From: Actinernus sp. WN-2022
Lineage: Eukaryota > Cnidaria > Anthozoa > Actiniaria > Actinernidae
Direction: 5' to 3'
DNA length: 64,000 nucleotides
Assembly (NCBI GenBank): GCA_030867875.1
Contig: JAOWCC010000577.1
Location: 143,584,344 to 143,648,343 of the forward strand
The position numbers and the translations under genes were made by a program. The stretch's first letter is position 1, and the number at the start of each line of letters is the position of its first letter. This document shows, piece by piece, positions 1 to 10,831 of the stretch. The notes below the pieces were generated by a model. The model made no database searches. It was not told the DNA's origin and saw nothing but the letters and a program-made list of their open reading frames with translations.

Positions 1-71
1 GCATTCAATCGGAAGCCTCACGAAGTTCGGGTCAGGATCGTGAGCCAATAACATGCACTGTTAGTACTTAC

Positions 72-163
72 TTTCTAGCGAGGGATGACGGAGGTCTCTT
101 TGGTACCAGGGGTTTAGAAAGTACGATCTCGAACGTAATAAACGTCCTGGATTCCAAATATTG
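72..163 (-). CDS. CFAP70: CFAP70 exon (last visible)
   Basis: 92 nt, acceptor attttgcag, donor gtaagta, phase 0 in and phase 2 out. It encodes QYLESRTFITFEIVLSKPLV then PKRPPSSLARK, matching the family segment that leads into the central domain. The remaining exons, including the TPR repeats, lie left of the window. Confidence 0.82.
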
Positions 164-770
164 CTGCAAAATAAACAAAACACTCTGGAAAAGCAATATA
201 GTAAATCTCATAAGGTTTAAAACGTTGGTCTTTTCTTGACGCGATGTTACACGCGACGATCTGTAAAGGCGATATTTCGAACATTGTGGTGCGAGAAGTC
301 AACAAAGTGTAACATCGCGCGCTGGACAATTTTTGACGCAATTTCGTTGCGGCAACATGTTTCAAGTTCCTGAATGATCTTCAAAAACCTCCAACATTCG
401 TTGACTTTTCGCGCAACGTCGTCTCAGAAACCTGTTCGGAAACGAGGCTACGCCAACAAACGACAAACCCCACTCGTCCGCCATTGTAACGAGTGTTGGA
501 GCAGGAGCCTACGTACTAGTTATAGATGCTGCGCTAAAACTCGTCCCTTTCATCAATGTTGCGAAGTTGCCTCATGTAACATGCATTAAAAATCGTGGCG
601 GAAAATCATCGTTAAAATTAAAAATCATCGCATCTAACATTTTCCACTTTAGACAACGAAAACAATCCATTGCAGAACTAGTCCACTAAATGTACTTTTT
701 ACCGGATCAAAACTCTAGCAAGTTCGAAATTTTATTGTATATTTTATACTCGACTATTGATTTGCTCAAA

Positions 771-1042
771 TTTTCGTTCTGCAATGTGATTCGTTCTCGT
801 TGGAATGCTTTGTTTTCGTTCTGTAATGTGATTGGTTTTCGTTGGAATGCTTTGTTTTCGTTCTGTAATGTGATTGGTTTCGTTAGAATGCTTTGTTTTC
901 GTTCTGTATGTGATTCGTTCTCGAATGTTTTCTTTTCGTTCTGTAATGTGATTGGTTCTCGTTGGAATGCTTTGTTTTCGTTCTGTAATGTGATTGGTTC
1001 TCGTTGGAATGCTTTGTTTTCGTTCTGTAATGTGATTGGTTA
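771..1042. repeat. 42-bp minisatellite, ~6.5 units
   Basis: Head-to-tail units of 37-42 bp, each beginning TTTTCGTTCTGTAATGTGAT and ending GGAATGCTTTG. One diverged unit lies in opposite orientation at about 2337-2381. The open frames across it on both strands are repeat artefacts. Confidence 0.85.
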
Positions 1043-1093
1043 TCGGTAAGTGGCCCATGTTGCAGTAGTTGCACAATAAAAACTTGTACCAAC

Positions 1094-1168
1094 CTGCCCT
1101 TCCACATTCTTCACTTCGTTAGTATCCCCCTCTGATCCTATATCGGGTTTAAGTACAGCTCCCGAGGG
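1094..1168 (-). CDS. CFAP70: CFAP70 exon, linker
   Basis: 75 nt, phase 0 both sides, acceptor gtctttcag, donor gttggt. It encodes PSGAVLKPDIGSEGDTNEVK and NVEGQ. The linker is poorly conserved in the family, so the call rests on splice sites, an open frame, phase and position. The exon ends in GQ, as in the family just before the QY motif. Confidence 0.7.
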
Positions 1169-1276
1169 CTGAAAGACATTAAATAAAAGAAAAATCAGCC
1201 TTAGGTTATATATTCACACCAGCCGCCTTTAGTATGAGATTTAATTAGCAGTGTAGAATAATTTATGGCGTGGTTA

Positions 1277-1948
1277 CCGTATTTCCTCGAATAAGCGCCC
1301 CCTCGATTAAGCACCCTCCTTGAAAACGAAATTTGAAATAAGCGCGCGCGCCCCCTCGAATAAGCGCCCCCCCTCCCCCTACAAAAAGGTAAGAGAGTGC
1401 ATGAATTAGATAGCGCTATTCCAGGTTTATTGCCACTTACATTTGATTAAAATTAATGTTAGTTTAGTAAGTGAGGTCCAAAAGGGAAATCAGTTTCTTT
1501 TCTTGCAACTCATAGCATTGATTTTTATGTCCATTGTGCTTGAATGCTCTTGTGCACACATCTCATCTTTGCACCTTCGTCCTTCCGTAAAACAACATCG
1601 TACAGAAAAACAAACTCCGAATCCCAGTAATATTTCTCTTTATAATATACTCAACAAAATATCTGGATTCTGATTGGTTAATAACGAATGCATAAAAAGG
1701 TTATAGAGTGCACAGTTGTATGCTCTCTCAGTATATTATAAACAAAAACATTGCATGACCTGCTTCTGCTATACGTGATTTATAGGCACCGAGTGATATT
1801 TTGAAAGTTCTCAAATTGTACATACCTTGAAAATATCACTCTGTGCCTATAAATATCACGTACAGCACTCGCATTCATGCAATTTCCTCTACTTAGTGCC
1901 CTCCCTCGATTAAACGACCCCCTTGAAAAACCACCCGAGGGAATACGG
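1277..1948. mobile_element. MITE with CCGTATTTCCTCG inverted repeats, TA target
   Basis: Ends are CCGTATTTCCTCG and CGAGGGAATACGG, flanked by TA at 1275-1276 and 1949-1950. Subterminal repeats of AAGCGCCCCCTCG occur at both sides. An internal hairpin (about 1769-1860) pairs two copies of a GATTTATAGGCAC-type arm. There is no coding capacity. Confidence 0.75.
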
Positions 1949-2051
1949 TATGCTCAATAACTACTGAATAACCATAAAACTGAGCGTAAACAAGACTGCA
2001 AGATGTCGATCACCATTCACTAGACCTTCGCTCCAGTACAAATGTATGTAC

Positions 2052-2238
2052 CTTGGCCTTAGCATCAGTCTTGCCCTGTTTAGACGGAGCAGGAGGCTTC
2101 TGTCCCATAGCAGACGCTACAGTCCTGCTCATGCCACTTGCTAGCCGAGCTGCCTCTTCTGCCAGGTTACCTTTTCTCTTTGTCTTTTCGTAGACTTCAT
2201 TCTCCAGGAAAGGTCTCACTAAATACGCACCATGAATT
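2052..2238 (-). CDS. CFAP70: CFAP70 exon (HGAYLVRPFLENEVYEKTKR)
   Basis: 187 nt, acceptor tacttcag, donor gtacat, phase 2 in and phase 0 out. It encodes HGAYLVRPFLENEVYEKTKR, a helical stretch ending LASGMSRTVASAMG, and a proline/lysine-rich tail. It joins exon 3180-3356 in frame through a split arginine codon. Confidence 0.82.
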
Positions 2239-2679
2239 CTGAAGTACACATACAATATACAGTCAATGAACGAATGTTTGATGTCATTGGATATTACGTA
2301 CAGAAAGCGTTCTGCAATTACAGTGCGACTACTGAAACCAATCATATTGCAGAACGAGAACAAAGCATTCCAACTACGGTTATTTGAACCAATCAGTGTC
2401 GAGTACAATAGCATTTCAACTTGCTAGAGCGTCGATCCAGTAAAAACAAATTTAGTGGACTAGTTCTGAAGTCTATATCTGCAATGTGTTTAGTTCTCGT
2501 TCTATCAAAGTGTCCCGATTTCAGTAATCATATGAACCATCAACACTTGTAGATAAGCCGCACCTTATCAAAAAAAATTCATTCACAATCGGGGATGCAG
2601 CTTATCAACAATAACATCTAGGAAAGAGCGCAGTGTCCACCAGTTTTCTCTCCTCTATTTAAACTATTTAAACTTCTGG

Positions 2680-2800
2680 GCCGGGTTGTTCAAAGCAAGG
2701 TTAACTTTAACCCTAGGTTAGCGCTAAATCTGTAATTGCAATCTGTACAGTTTAACCCATCTGTACAGTTAACACTTCGAACAACCAGTCCAGGTTACTA
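2680..2800. repeat. Short palindromic repeat
   Basis: GGGTTGTTCAAAGC-type left end and an inverted GAACAACC-type right end, with TTAACC-rich imperfect palindromes between. It resembles a MITE; no target duplication was resolved. Confidence 0.45.
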
Positions 2801-3179
2801 AACTACCTGAGAAAGTACGAAACATGTAAAATGTAACATCAAAAGTGACCTGAAGAAAAATACACACGTACATGTAGATTTATACTATTTCGGAGCTGAA
2901 ATTATTGGTAAGTCTTCACCATATTGTCTCCAGTTTGAGAGCTCAATGAATGTTATATACATGTACATTGAAATAAGGAGGGGATAGCAGGCTGTAGCAG
3001 AATAAGTTATTATAACAAAAAGACAAGACCAACAACTTTAGGTCCCTGGCTGTGTGGGGCTAGCATTTGATTGATGACCCTAAGAATGACTGCGTTGGAG
3101 AACAAAGTACTCAATAAAGCCTCTCGCTTTGCCAAACAATAATTGCCAGTAGCTTGTGTGTGGTTTGAGGGCTAACTAC

Positions 3180-3356
3180 CTCTTGACGCCAGGGTAGAGT
3201 AGAGGTGCCATGTTAACGTAGGCCACTCCATGATAAGAGACAGACACTTCCTCCTCTACTGCTGTCTGCTTGCCTTTGGCTTTGGTTGCTTGTGGGAATG
3301 GAGTACGCATGAGTTCAACTGGCCAAACTCTGTTCTGTGCAATCTTTGCCTGAAGA
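3180..3356 (-). CDS. CFAP70: CFAP70 exon (IAQNRVWPVELMRTPFP)
   Basis: 177 nt, acceptor tttttgcag, donor gtagtt, phase 2 in and out. It encodes KIAQNRVWPVELMRTPFP, a lysine-rich and acidic linker, then YHGVAYVNMAPLLYPGVK. This is the strongest family signature in the window. Confidence 0.88.
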
Positions 3357-3382
3357 CTGCAAAAAAGGAGAGAAAACTAAAC

Positions 3383-3549
3383 TAAAGCCCTGGTCAAACG
3401 AGCATGAGAGCGCATGCGCGGAGTCGATGAGAGTTCAAACTCTCACTCTCGTTTGACCGCAAACTCTCATCCACTCTCATATTCAACTTTTCATGAGTTG
3501 AGTTTTCTTAAACTCTCATGCACTCTCATGCTCGTTTAACTAGGGCTTA
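3383..3549. mobile_element. 167-bp MITE-like palindrome
   Basis: TAAAGCCCTGGTCAAACGAG at the left is matched by an inverted copy with small changes at the right (3522-3549). The interior repeats GAGAGT/ACTCTC many times and can fold on itself. Confidence 0.6.
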
Positions 3550-3794
3550 CAATGTGTTCACAAAAATGGATAAAGTAAATTCTATTCGGACACCGTCAAC
3601 ACATATAAGTTTTCGTCTAGGCACTAATTTCTTATGCGTTTTCGCTAATTTACGTGTCAAATTTACATAGCTGTGGGGGACTCAACACCTAAACTAAGAA
3701 TCTACATTAAGATATCAGCTGACAAGGTAGAAGATACTTTACTTACAAGATACTACGAACTCTACATAACAAATAGATTCCAGGTCCTCTTATA

Positions 3795-3900
3795 GATGCA
3801 CAGATGACGTCACAACGTGAAGAGGACAAATAAGTGCACCACGAGACGCAGTCGAGTGACGTAACTGATGTTCTCTTCGCGTTGTGACGTCATCTGTGCG
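3795..3900. repeat. Inverted repeat around a TGACGTCA core
   Basis: CACAGATGACGTCACAACG at the left reappears inverted at 3879-3899, with a shorter inner inverted pair. It looks like a small foldback element in a CFAP70 intron. Confidence 0.5.
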
Positions 3901-4310
3901 GCAGAATGGTTTTATATAATAATCGCAAACTAAAAACTATGAAAATACCCAATCAAAACGAGTTGAGAAATTGGTTGTGCATGCTAATGACGCCATCCAT
4001 GTGTGTGTCCTATAATAACAGATGGCTCTTGACCAATCAGAGAGTGTTTCGGACTGATTATAAATATATATATCAAAATATTTAAAATATATAGATTATG
4101 TATGTGAGAACTACATTAAATATATCTTAAAATATCTAAAATATAAAGATACGTATGTGGGAGAAAAAGAGTATGAAATGATTGTCTATACGAGTAACTG
4201 TTACTGAAAAAGAGTACGGACGAGAAATAAATATATGATAAACTATAGCAAAACATTGAGATTTAGATGTCGCTCTTGGTAAGCAATAATGTAAAGCAAG
4301 CTTTATATGA

Positions 4311-4364
4311 ATACCTCTCAGTTGCCTCAGCACTATAAGGAAGCATCTTCTCTCAGCAATAATG
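4311..4364 (-). repeat. Partial tandem duplication of a CFAP70 exon end
   Basis: About 50 bp covering the 3' part and donor of the exon at 4392-4486 is repeated at 4311-4364, with two bases inserted inside. The copy lies in the intron and lacks an acceptor. Confidence 0.7.
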
Positions 4365-4391
4365 AACGTACAGCAAGCTTTCTATAAATAC

Positions 4392-4486
4392 CTCTCAGAT
4401 GCCTCAGCACTAAGGAAGCATCTTCTCTCAGCATTCCAAGTCACGTGGTTCTTTTCGTGCATAGCCTCAGCTCGAAATGCGTGGTC
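4392..4486 (-). CDS. CFAP70: CFAP70 exon (RAEAMHEKNHVTWNAERR)
   Basis: 95 nt, acceptor atgtacag, donor gtattt, phase 0 in and phase 2 out. It encodes HAFRAEAMHEKNHVTWNAER and RCFLSAEASE. The last ~50 bp of this exon with its donor is repeated just downstream (4311-4364), see the separate entry. Confidence 0.8.
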
Positions 4487-4644
4487 CTGTACATAAATTA
4501 AGGCAAAAAAAACTTTAAGATGTTGACTATCTCAGTATTTTAAACACCTGGAAAATGAAGAATTTGTGGGACCTACATCTGCTACATACTGTAGCCCACA
4601 AGATGGTAGAACTGAGAATATATTTGCTCATTTGCTTGACTTGC

Positions 4645-4702
4645 CTCTTTGTCCTTGAGATCTCCATCTTCATCCTCAGGCATAGGACCTTCATCTACAA
4701 CA
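4645..4702 (-). CDS. CFAP70: CFAP70 exon, acidic linker, GC donor
   Basis: 58 nt, acceptor attttcag, phase 2 in and phase 0 out. It encodes VVDEGPMPEDEDGDLKDKE, the acidic linker that precedes the EFR motif in the family. The donor reads GAG/GCAAGT, so this looks like a GC-AG intron; reading frame and phase both require the boundary here. Confidence 0.78.
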
Positions 4703-5010
4703 CTGAAAATAGATTATTATAATAAGTGAAAACCTGACAAATCACAAGCATGCAGTTGCATTTCATAACTTAAGGTTACCGGATACCTTCAGGGTGCGTT
4801 TCCAGTCTAAATTATGTAGCGCCTCGAGGAAACATCGTAGATAAATCATTCATGTATCATTTTAAGCTTATAAAATTGGCTACAAGAATACATAAAAAGT
4901 TTTGAGTTCTTTGAAAATCTCGAATATTCCGCCATCCCGTTTCTCCACTCCGAAATATTTTAAAGTTTAAAAATCTGTTTGCTTTGTCGTATTTCAGAGG
5001 AATCGTATTA

Positions 5011-5160
5011 CAAAACCGTGTCGGGGAATTTCAAAATTCGATTTAGTTCAAAAGTTATCATGCTTTCCGTGAAAAAGCGAAACATAATCCGAGTAGATAT
5101 GCGGGAAACGTCGTCAAGAGCTCTCTTTTTAGAATTTCCCAATTCCCCGACACGGTTTTG
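5011..5160. repeat. 150-bp inverted repeat
   Basis: CAAAACCGTGTCGGGGAATT at 5011 is matched by a perfect inverted copy ending at 5160. Short ORFs on both strands here are artefacts of the palindrome. Confidence 0.6.
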
Positions 5161-5698
5161 CAGCTGAGATATCAATTGACATTTTGTAAAAAATTCGCAC
5201 AAATCGAATAAATTCCTCTTGAGTGGGAGCTTTTTTAAAACTCTATTTTGATTGAAAATCGAAAGCGAGAAAATGGCACTTCAAAAAATATACCCGTCTG
5301 TCGTGCGTGAATCTGAAGCCCCGCCTCTCCAACAATTAGCAAGCTCTTGGCCAATCATTTCTCATCACAGTTCAACTATCTGTCAAGATTTCCCGCCAAT
5401 GTTGATTTCCGATCAAAGCAACGCGCTGCATCGAGAAAATGTTTGTTCTTTTTTGTGTGACTTAAAAAATGGTAGCGGTAAGAGTCAGCTGGTTTCCCTA
5501 GAAAAATGCTAGAAAAATGGGAAAGACAAAAAGACCTCGAGGGGCAAAGCCAAGGTGAACACCTATAGAGACGCCTTGAATGCCAGCATAGTTAGTAGAG
5601 GAGACAGCGATTTGCAGGCGTCTGAAACAGCACGGCAATAGCGAGATCGTGGTTCAACCGATTCAGGGTCACCGCCAGACCGCTACGTTTCCATCTAA

Positions 5699-6275
5699 TG
5701 CACTAGTCAAAGTAAACCCCCACCCCCCCGACCTGGGACAGGGTGCGGCAAACGTGGGGCAAGCGATCGCTTTTGACACGGTAGAGTGCCCCAGAGGGTG
5801 GGGAAAAATCGGTTATTTGATGCCCCACTATGGGGTGTGGGGGAACTGTGGGGCCCAACGTGGGGCAAAATGTGGCGGGGAATTGTTCATAGAAGACAGT
5901 CCAGGCCACTGCAGACTGTTCTACTTCCGTGTATAGTTCAGGACGAATTTCAGCAATACTGTCACGTTGTTTGGCTTCTTCTGTGTTCAATCTCATTAGT
6001 ACATGTAGATCAAGACCCTATTGAGCAATAAAAGACACAACCCAGACCACTGCAAGATAAAATGTGTGAAGTTTGTAAAACAAAAATTACTTATTTTTAG
6101 TGATTTGTCCCCTGGGGTGGGGGCATTTGCCTGCATTTACTGTCCACAATTGCCGCAATAGGTGGGGCATTTTCTGTTTTTTTTTGCTTTCCCTGTGAGG
6201 CAAAATCCCCACTAATCCCCACCCTATCCCGGGTTGGGGTGGGGGGGGGGGGAGGGGTTTACTTTGACTAGTGCA
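5699..6275. mobile_element. PIF/Harbinger-type MITE (577 bp), TAA target
   Basis: Ends TGCACTAGTCAAAGTAAAC and the inverse GTTTACTTTGACTAGTGCA (with length change in the C/G tract) are flanked by TAA at 5696-5698 and 6276-6278. A 93-bp relative lies at 18962-19054. Three-base TWA targets are typical of PIF/Harbinger. It is non-coding, with a GTGGGGC-rich interior. Confidence 0.75.
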
Positions 6276-7010
6276 TAAGCTTTCTTGGAAACAAATATTC
6301 TCTCGGCTGGCTCTTATCAATTCTACTTTATGTTCAGATGTGGACCACTCGGCACTCTGAAAGTGAAAATATTTGGCTTTGTAATTGTAGTCGTATGCAT
6401 TGTTTGGCCTCGTTTTGCTTTTCTTTTTTCTTTGTTTTTCAAGCTAAGGGTTTAGGGTTAGGGCATCCTGCTTGCTTTTTGTAAGATATAAGGCCAACAT
6501 CCGATGGAATTGTGGAATCGTGTGTGGAAAAACTTTTCTCAATAAACGTAAACATTGGTATATGAAATTAATTTAATATGTGCCGATTTCCCACACCGTC
6601 GTTACGGGCGAGTGAGCACTTGTCGTGTGTTTATTGATCTGCTGTCAATCAAAAAGAACATTTTACTTCCGGCTTTTTCTCCGTCAATATTAATTTTTTT
6701 TGAACGGAGTTTTTGGTGTATGAGACACTACTACTAATAAAAATAAAACTACATTTCTGTGTGAAAAAAATAAGGTAAGGTTAAAGACCCTGTGTCCGAG
6801 CCCATGGTGCTTTGCGCGCGCAAATCATTCTCGCAGGCTACGAAAATGTTGTTGGAGTATGTGACTCCCGAATCTTTCGAAATCCATCCCTAGTTTGAGC
6901 CATCGTGTAATTATTCATAGGTATATATGCTTAACTGACTTTCTTTTATCTTAATATTTGTATATATACTTTTTTTAATGAAACTTTAGTTCGAATATTT
7001 CTTCGAACCC

Positions 7011-8127
7011 GGTGTACCAGCGATTTCGCCCCCCGTGAATTCGCCCCCCGGGGGCAAAACCGCTAGTGAATTCGCCCCCCCCCCCCCCCCCCCCCCCTTC
7101 CTCGACGGCCCCTCTAGCGATTTCGCCCCCCCCCCCCCCCCCCCCCTCCCCTCCAACCTTTTAAAAGGTTATGAATACATGTTTTTCCTCTTATTATTAA
7201 TGTAATGTATTGGACGTTGAGAATAGTACGGCAAAAAGCTATCAGTAATGTATATAAAGGCATGTAATTCAATTTTATTTTAAAATTCACGCTTCACTTT
7301 TCTTCGACAAATTACGGTTAACGTAACGCTACGGTAAACGCTGCAATTTTCATTCGCGCGAGCAGTGCAAACTACAATCTTCGTCAATCTTGAATGATTA
7401 GTTGTTAGTATTTCTTGCCTGAAGCCAACATGTAGATGATGTAATTATTGTGGACACTTTAGGTTTTGATAACCCGTAAATACGCCTACTATGAAAAGAC
7501 TTTGCCGACTAAAGGAAGTGTTACCGACTCGCGTGAAAACTTCCTGAATAAACAAGCAGTAATGAACTAATTAAGATCTAAACAGCGGGAAGTTTTAAAA
7601 CTTACTTTAGCTTGTAGCGAGTGGAACTCATATTTGGAAACAACTGCCAAATAGCCTGATGATTTTTTCTTGCATGAAAACCATAATGAAGTTGATGTAG
7701 TTATCGTGGTATGTAAGTTTTTATAACCCGTAATGTTCGCGTCGATCCATCTATCTATTTTGAAATAACTTTGCCGAATAAAGGAGCGTTACCGACTCGC
7801 GTGCTTTGTTCTATTTCAATTGAGCTAACGGCGCTTGTTAATTCAGTAATTAGATCAGTTCTAACTAGGAAAACCTTTCTGGATAAACAGCTTATTCACT
7901 AATGAGAAGATAAAACGGAGGTAAGTTTTGCAATTTTCTAGCAGTATAATTAATTCAAATCCGGAAAGAATTTGAAATGACTTTCCGAAGAAAAGGAGTG
8001 TTACCGACTCGCGTATTTTTGTAGTCAGTAGTAGTAATAGCAGCTAGGGGTCTTACACTTCACTAAAGGGGGGCGAATTCACTAGCGATCTCCCCCCGGG
8101 GAGGGCGAATTCACTAGCGATCTCGCC

Positions 8128-8158
<31 letters not shown>

Positions 8159-8203
8159 CGAGGGCGAATTCACTGGGGGGGGGGGCGAAATCGCTGTGAC
8201 ACC
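7011..8203. mobile_element. GC-tract-terminated transposon, copy 1
   Basis: Ends are GGTGTACCAGCGATTTCG and the inverse CGAAATCGCTGTGACACC, each followed inward by very long C or G runs and copies of GAATTCACTAGCGAT. A second copy at 45088-46149 carries much of the same interior in the opposite orientation. No coding capacity; target duplication not resolved. The proline- and glycine-rich reading frames are products of the homopolymers. Confidence 0.7.
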
Positions 8204-8246
8204 GGTTAGAGTGGCGAGTAGAGGAATGCCGGAGAAAGGACCGAGA

Positions 8247-8254
8247 CAGCGAGG
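8247..8254. repeat. Left target-site duplication of the hAT element
   Basis: CAGCGAGG immediately left of the element, identical to 10961-10968. Eight bases is the hAT hallmark. Confidence 0.9.
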
Positions 8255-8563
8255 TAGGCCTGAGCACAAAAATTCGGATTTTTTTTTTAGGAATTTTAGA
8301 AGATCAGAAGATTTTTAGAAAATTTGGAGATTTTTAGAAAATTTGGAGATTTTTAGAAAATTTGGAGATTTTTAGAAAATATTTTGAAAATTTGGGGATT
8401 TTTAAATAATTTTTAATATATTGAGACGTATTCTGATTATATATTGTAGTTTGATTTTCTTGACTACTTCTGTACTTCAGTAACTACAATGCATTGATCA
8501 AGCGGTTTCCCCCATTGTTAATGCTTCCCATGTTTCCATACTCGGTTGAGCTGAAGAAAAAAC

Positions 8564-10519
8564 ATGGCGGAGCAAGCTGCAGTCGCTGTAGCAGAACTTG
8601 TGGAGCCTGAGGCTGCAAGAGAGAGGGAAGTAGTTACGATTTTAGACAGGTTGAAAGCACCCAATGCTAGTGACTTGTCAAGGAAAAGGAAACTAGTTGT
8701 GAACACCGGAGGCAATAGACGAGCCAAGGGAAAAGTAGCAAACCCACAGTATGAACCGAAGGTTAGTGCCAAAGAACGCCTAGAAGAGTTTAAAGAAGAG
8801 TCATTGAAGATCATTAGAGGGAATACTCTGTTTTGCCAATCATGCAAGGAGGAAGTGTCTGTAAAAAAGTCGAACTTAGTCGCGCATTTATCTAGCAAGA
8901 AACACCATACCAACAAAGAAAAACGGGCGAAAGCAGCTAAAAAAGAGCAGGTTATTGCAGAGGCGTTGACTAAGTTTGATGAGAAGCATCACCCTAAAGG
9001 CGAAACACTGTCAACCTCAACAAGAGTATTTAGGATAAAGGTGGTGCGAGCATTTTTGAAGAGTGGTACCCCACTGAATCGAATTGAATACTTTCGGGAG
9101 CTGTTCGAAGAGGCTGACATCACTCTCACACACCCCTCTCACTTGCGTCAACTTATACCCTTTATTCTTGAAGAGGAGAACAAGATACTTTTCAAGGAGC
9201 TCATGGGGAAGGATGTTTCTATAATCTTTGATGGCACAACTAGAGATGGCGAAGCCCTGGTAGTTCTAGTTCGCTTTGTGGATGACTGGTATTTGAAAGT
9301 GAGACTTGTACGGTTTCAACTTGTCAAGAACTCTGTTTGTGGCGATGAGCTGGCACGAATCGTGATAGAAGTCCTCCATCGAAGGCTTGGTGTTTTACAG
9401 GGCAACCTCTTAGCTGCAATGAGAGATAGAGCACCTGTCAATACGAGTGCTCTCAGGACAGTGTCTGTGCTCTATCCAGACATGTTAGATGTGGGATGTA
9501 TCTCGCATTTTCTTGATCGAGTAGGGGTTAAATGTAAAACCCCAGTCCTGAGTCCATTCATGTCTACATGGAATTTGGTTTTTACCACAAGTATGAAGGC
9601 GAGACGAGTGTGGAAAGAAATATCTGGAACAGGAATGCCGCGCTATAATTCAACCAGGTGGTGGAGTCTATGGGAGTGCATGAAAGTCGTGTTTGAAGAG
9701 TGGCAGAATGTAACTGCTTTCTTGGAAAGCAATGAATCGTTCGCAGAAGCATCCAGGATGAAACTCTCCCAGGCAGTCGAACAGAGTTCCTTACAAATTA
9801 GAGTTGAGCAAGCCGCTATGATGGAGTTAGAGAAGTTCGTCAAGGCTACCTACACCCTTGAAGGAGATGGGGCCTTGGTATTCATTGCCTTTCAGCAGCT
9901 TGAAGAGTTGAGAGAATTCGTTAGGGTTCAGAACTTTCCTATTCTAGTGCGTGTGGTTCAAGAGTTATTTCCTCTGAATGTTGCCGAACAGCAAAGGTGG
10001 TATCACTATGGTGTCACAGAGTGTCTGCAGCCTGCTTTCCAATACTATTTGGGAACTTCTGCCAATGATGGTATCGTGTCACGTTCTATTCGAGTGTTTC
10101 AAGCAGCGCAGTTGTTCAACCCGAAAGTTGTCAAGATATCGAGGCCAGTTGCTGTAGATGTTGATCGAATTAGAGCTGTACCATTCCTCGATGATAACAA
10201 CGTGATCCAGTCCTTGAAGGATGAACTTCCAGCATATCTGGTGAAGGTTGCCAACATCCCAGATGAATTTGATGCTCTGACAGACACCTGGCCATGGTGG
10301 AGACAAAATGCTGCCGAACTACCTTCATGGTCCTCTGCTGTTAAGAAAGTCGTGCTTATACAGCCATCATCCGCTGCTGCTGAGAGGGTCTTCTCTTTAC
10401 TGGTGACAATGTTTGGAGACCAGCAGCATGATGCGTTGGAGGATTACATAGAGGCAGCGCTTATGCTCCGAGTTAACAATTTGAGCTCAGAAGTCAGAAC
10501 CTCTCTTGAAAGTTCATAA
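8564..10519 (+). CDS. hAT family transposase, 651 aa, intact
   Basis: DNA cut-and-paste transposase acting on the flanking terminal repeats. A BED-type zinc finger lies near residues 87-112 (LFCQSCKEEV, then HLSSKKHH). The RNase H-like core begins around residue 218 with VSIIFDGTTRDG, where the first catalytic aspartate is expected. RYNSTRWWSLWECM near residue 358 is a typical hAT block, and the C-terminal dimerisation region contains WPWWRQNAAELPSWSSAVKK and PSSAAAERVFSLL. The start ATG at 8564 follows GAAAAAAC and is the first in frame. Length is normal for the family and there are no stops or frameshifts. A 72-codon open stretch directly after the stop (10520-10738) looks like 3' untranslated sequence. 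Confidence 0.92.
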   Translation: MAEQAAVAVAELVEPEAAREREVVTILDRLKAPNASDLSRKRKLVVNTGGNRRAKGKVANPQYEPKVSAKERLEEFKEESLKIIRGNTLFCQSCKEEVSVKKSNLVAHLSSKKHHTNKEKRAKAAKKEQVIAEALTKFDEKHHPKGETLSTSTRVFRIKVVRAFLKSGTPLNRIEYFRELFEEADITLTHPSHLRQLIPFILEEENKILFKELMGKDVSIIFDGTTRDGEALVVLVRFVDDWYLKVRLVRFQLVKNSVCGDELARIVIEVLHRRLGVLQGNLLAAMRDRAPVNTSALRTVSVLYPDMLDVGCISHFLDRVGVKCKTPVLSPFMSTWNLVFTTSMKARRVWKEISGTGMPRYNSTRWWSLWECMKVVFEEWQNVTAFLESNESFAEASRMKLSQAVEQSSLQIRVEQAAMMELEKFVKATYTLEGDGALVFIAFQQLEELREFVRVQNFPILVRVVQELFPLNVAEQQRWYHYGVTECLQPAFQYYLGTSANDGIVSRSIRVFQAAQLFNPKVVKISRPVAVDVDRIRAVPFLDDNNVIQSLKDELPAYLVKVANIPDEFDALTDTWPWWRQNAAELPSWSSAVKKVVLIQPSSAAAERVFSLLVTMFGDQQHDALEDYIEAALMLRVNNLSSEVRTSLESS

Positions 10520-10765
10520 ATGTTTTTGACGCTATATCAGTCACTATGGCACGTTGTTAAATCAGGAAGGATATGCTTCTTGATATATGGAATAACTGTT
10601 ACAGTTAACTCTGAGAATGTTGATGTTACTGTTTCCATGCTGCCTGAACTCTTAGAAGCAAAGTCTAGCCTGCTAGCCATCAATTTATCTAGTACTAAGT
10701 GGAGCTACACAAAGAAACACGACTTAACACGCCTTTAAGCAATTTTCAGGTCTTTTAAAGCACCA

Positions 10766-10831
10766 ATATATATTATTATTATTATTATTATTATTTTTTT
10801 TAAATACCCGATTAAAAAAATATATATATAT
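10766..10831. repeat. ATT/AT simple repeat
   Basis: TATTATTATT and ATATATAT tracts near the right end of the hAT element. Confidence 0.7.

Larger units (their letters stand above)
640..2500. repeat. Inverted-repeat-bounded segment holding two CFAP70 exons
   Basis: A sequence near 655-711 (GCAGAACTAGTCCACTAAAT and flanks) recurs inverted at about 2430-2500, interrupted there by an 11-bp insertion. The enclosed segment carries the exons at 1094-1168 and 2052-2238, the minisatellite at 771-1042 with one inverted unit near 2337-2381, and a MITE. Confidence 0.5.

Noticed and set aside
744..1107. ORFs on both strands over the 42-bp repeats, and the idea of a CRISPR array
   Set aside because: Repeats are directly adjacent with no unique spacers of constant size, and the genome is animal. 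The frames follow from the repeat unit length, a multiple of three.
8082..8267. Proline-rich ORF on the minus strand
   Set aside because: It translates a poly-G run at the end of a transposon. Similar frames at 5649-5996, 18840-19076, 45000-45155 and 46064-46335 have the same cause.
10520..10738. 72-codon ORF after the hAT transposase
   Set aside because: It starts right after the stop, has no recognisable domain, and sits in AT-rich transposon end sequence.
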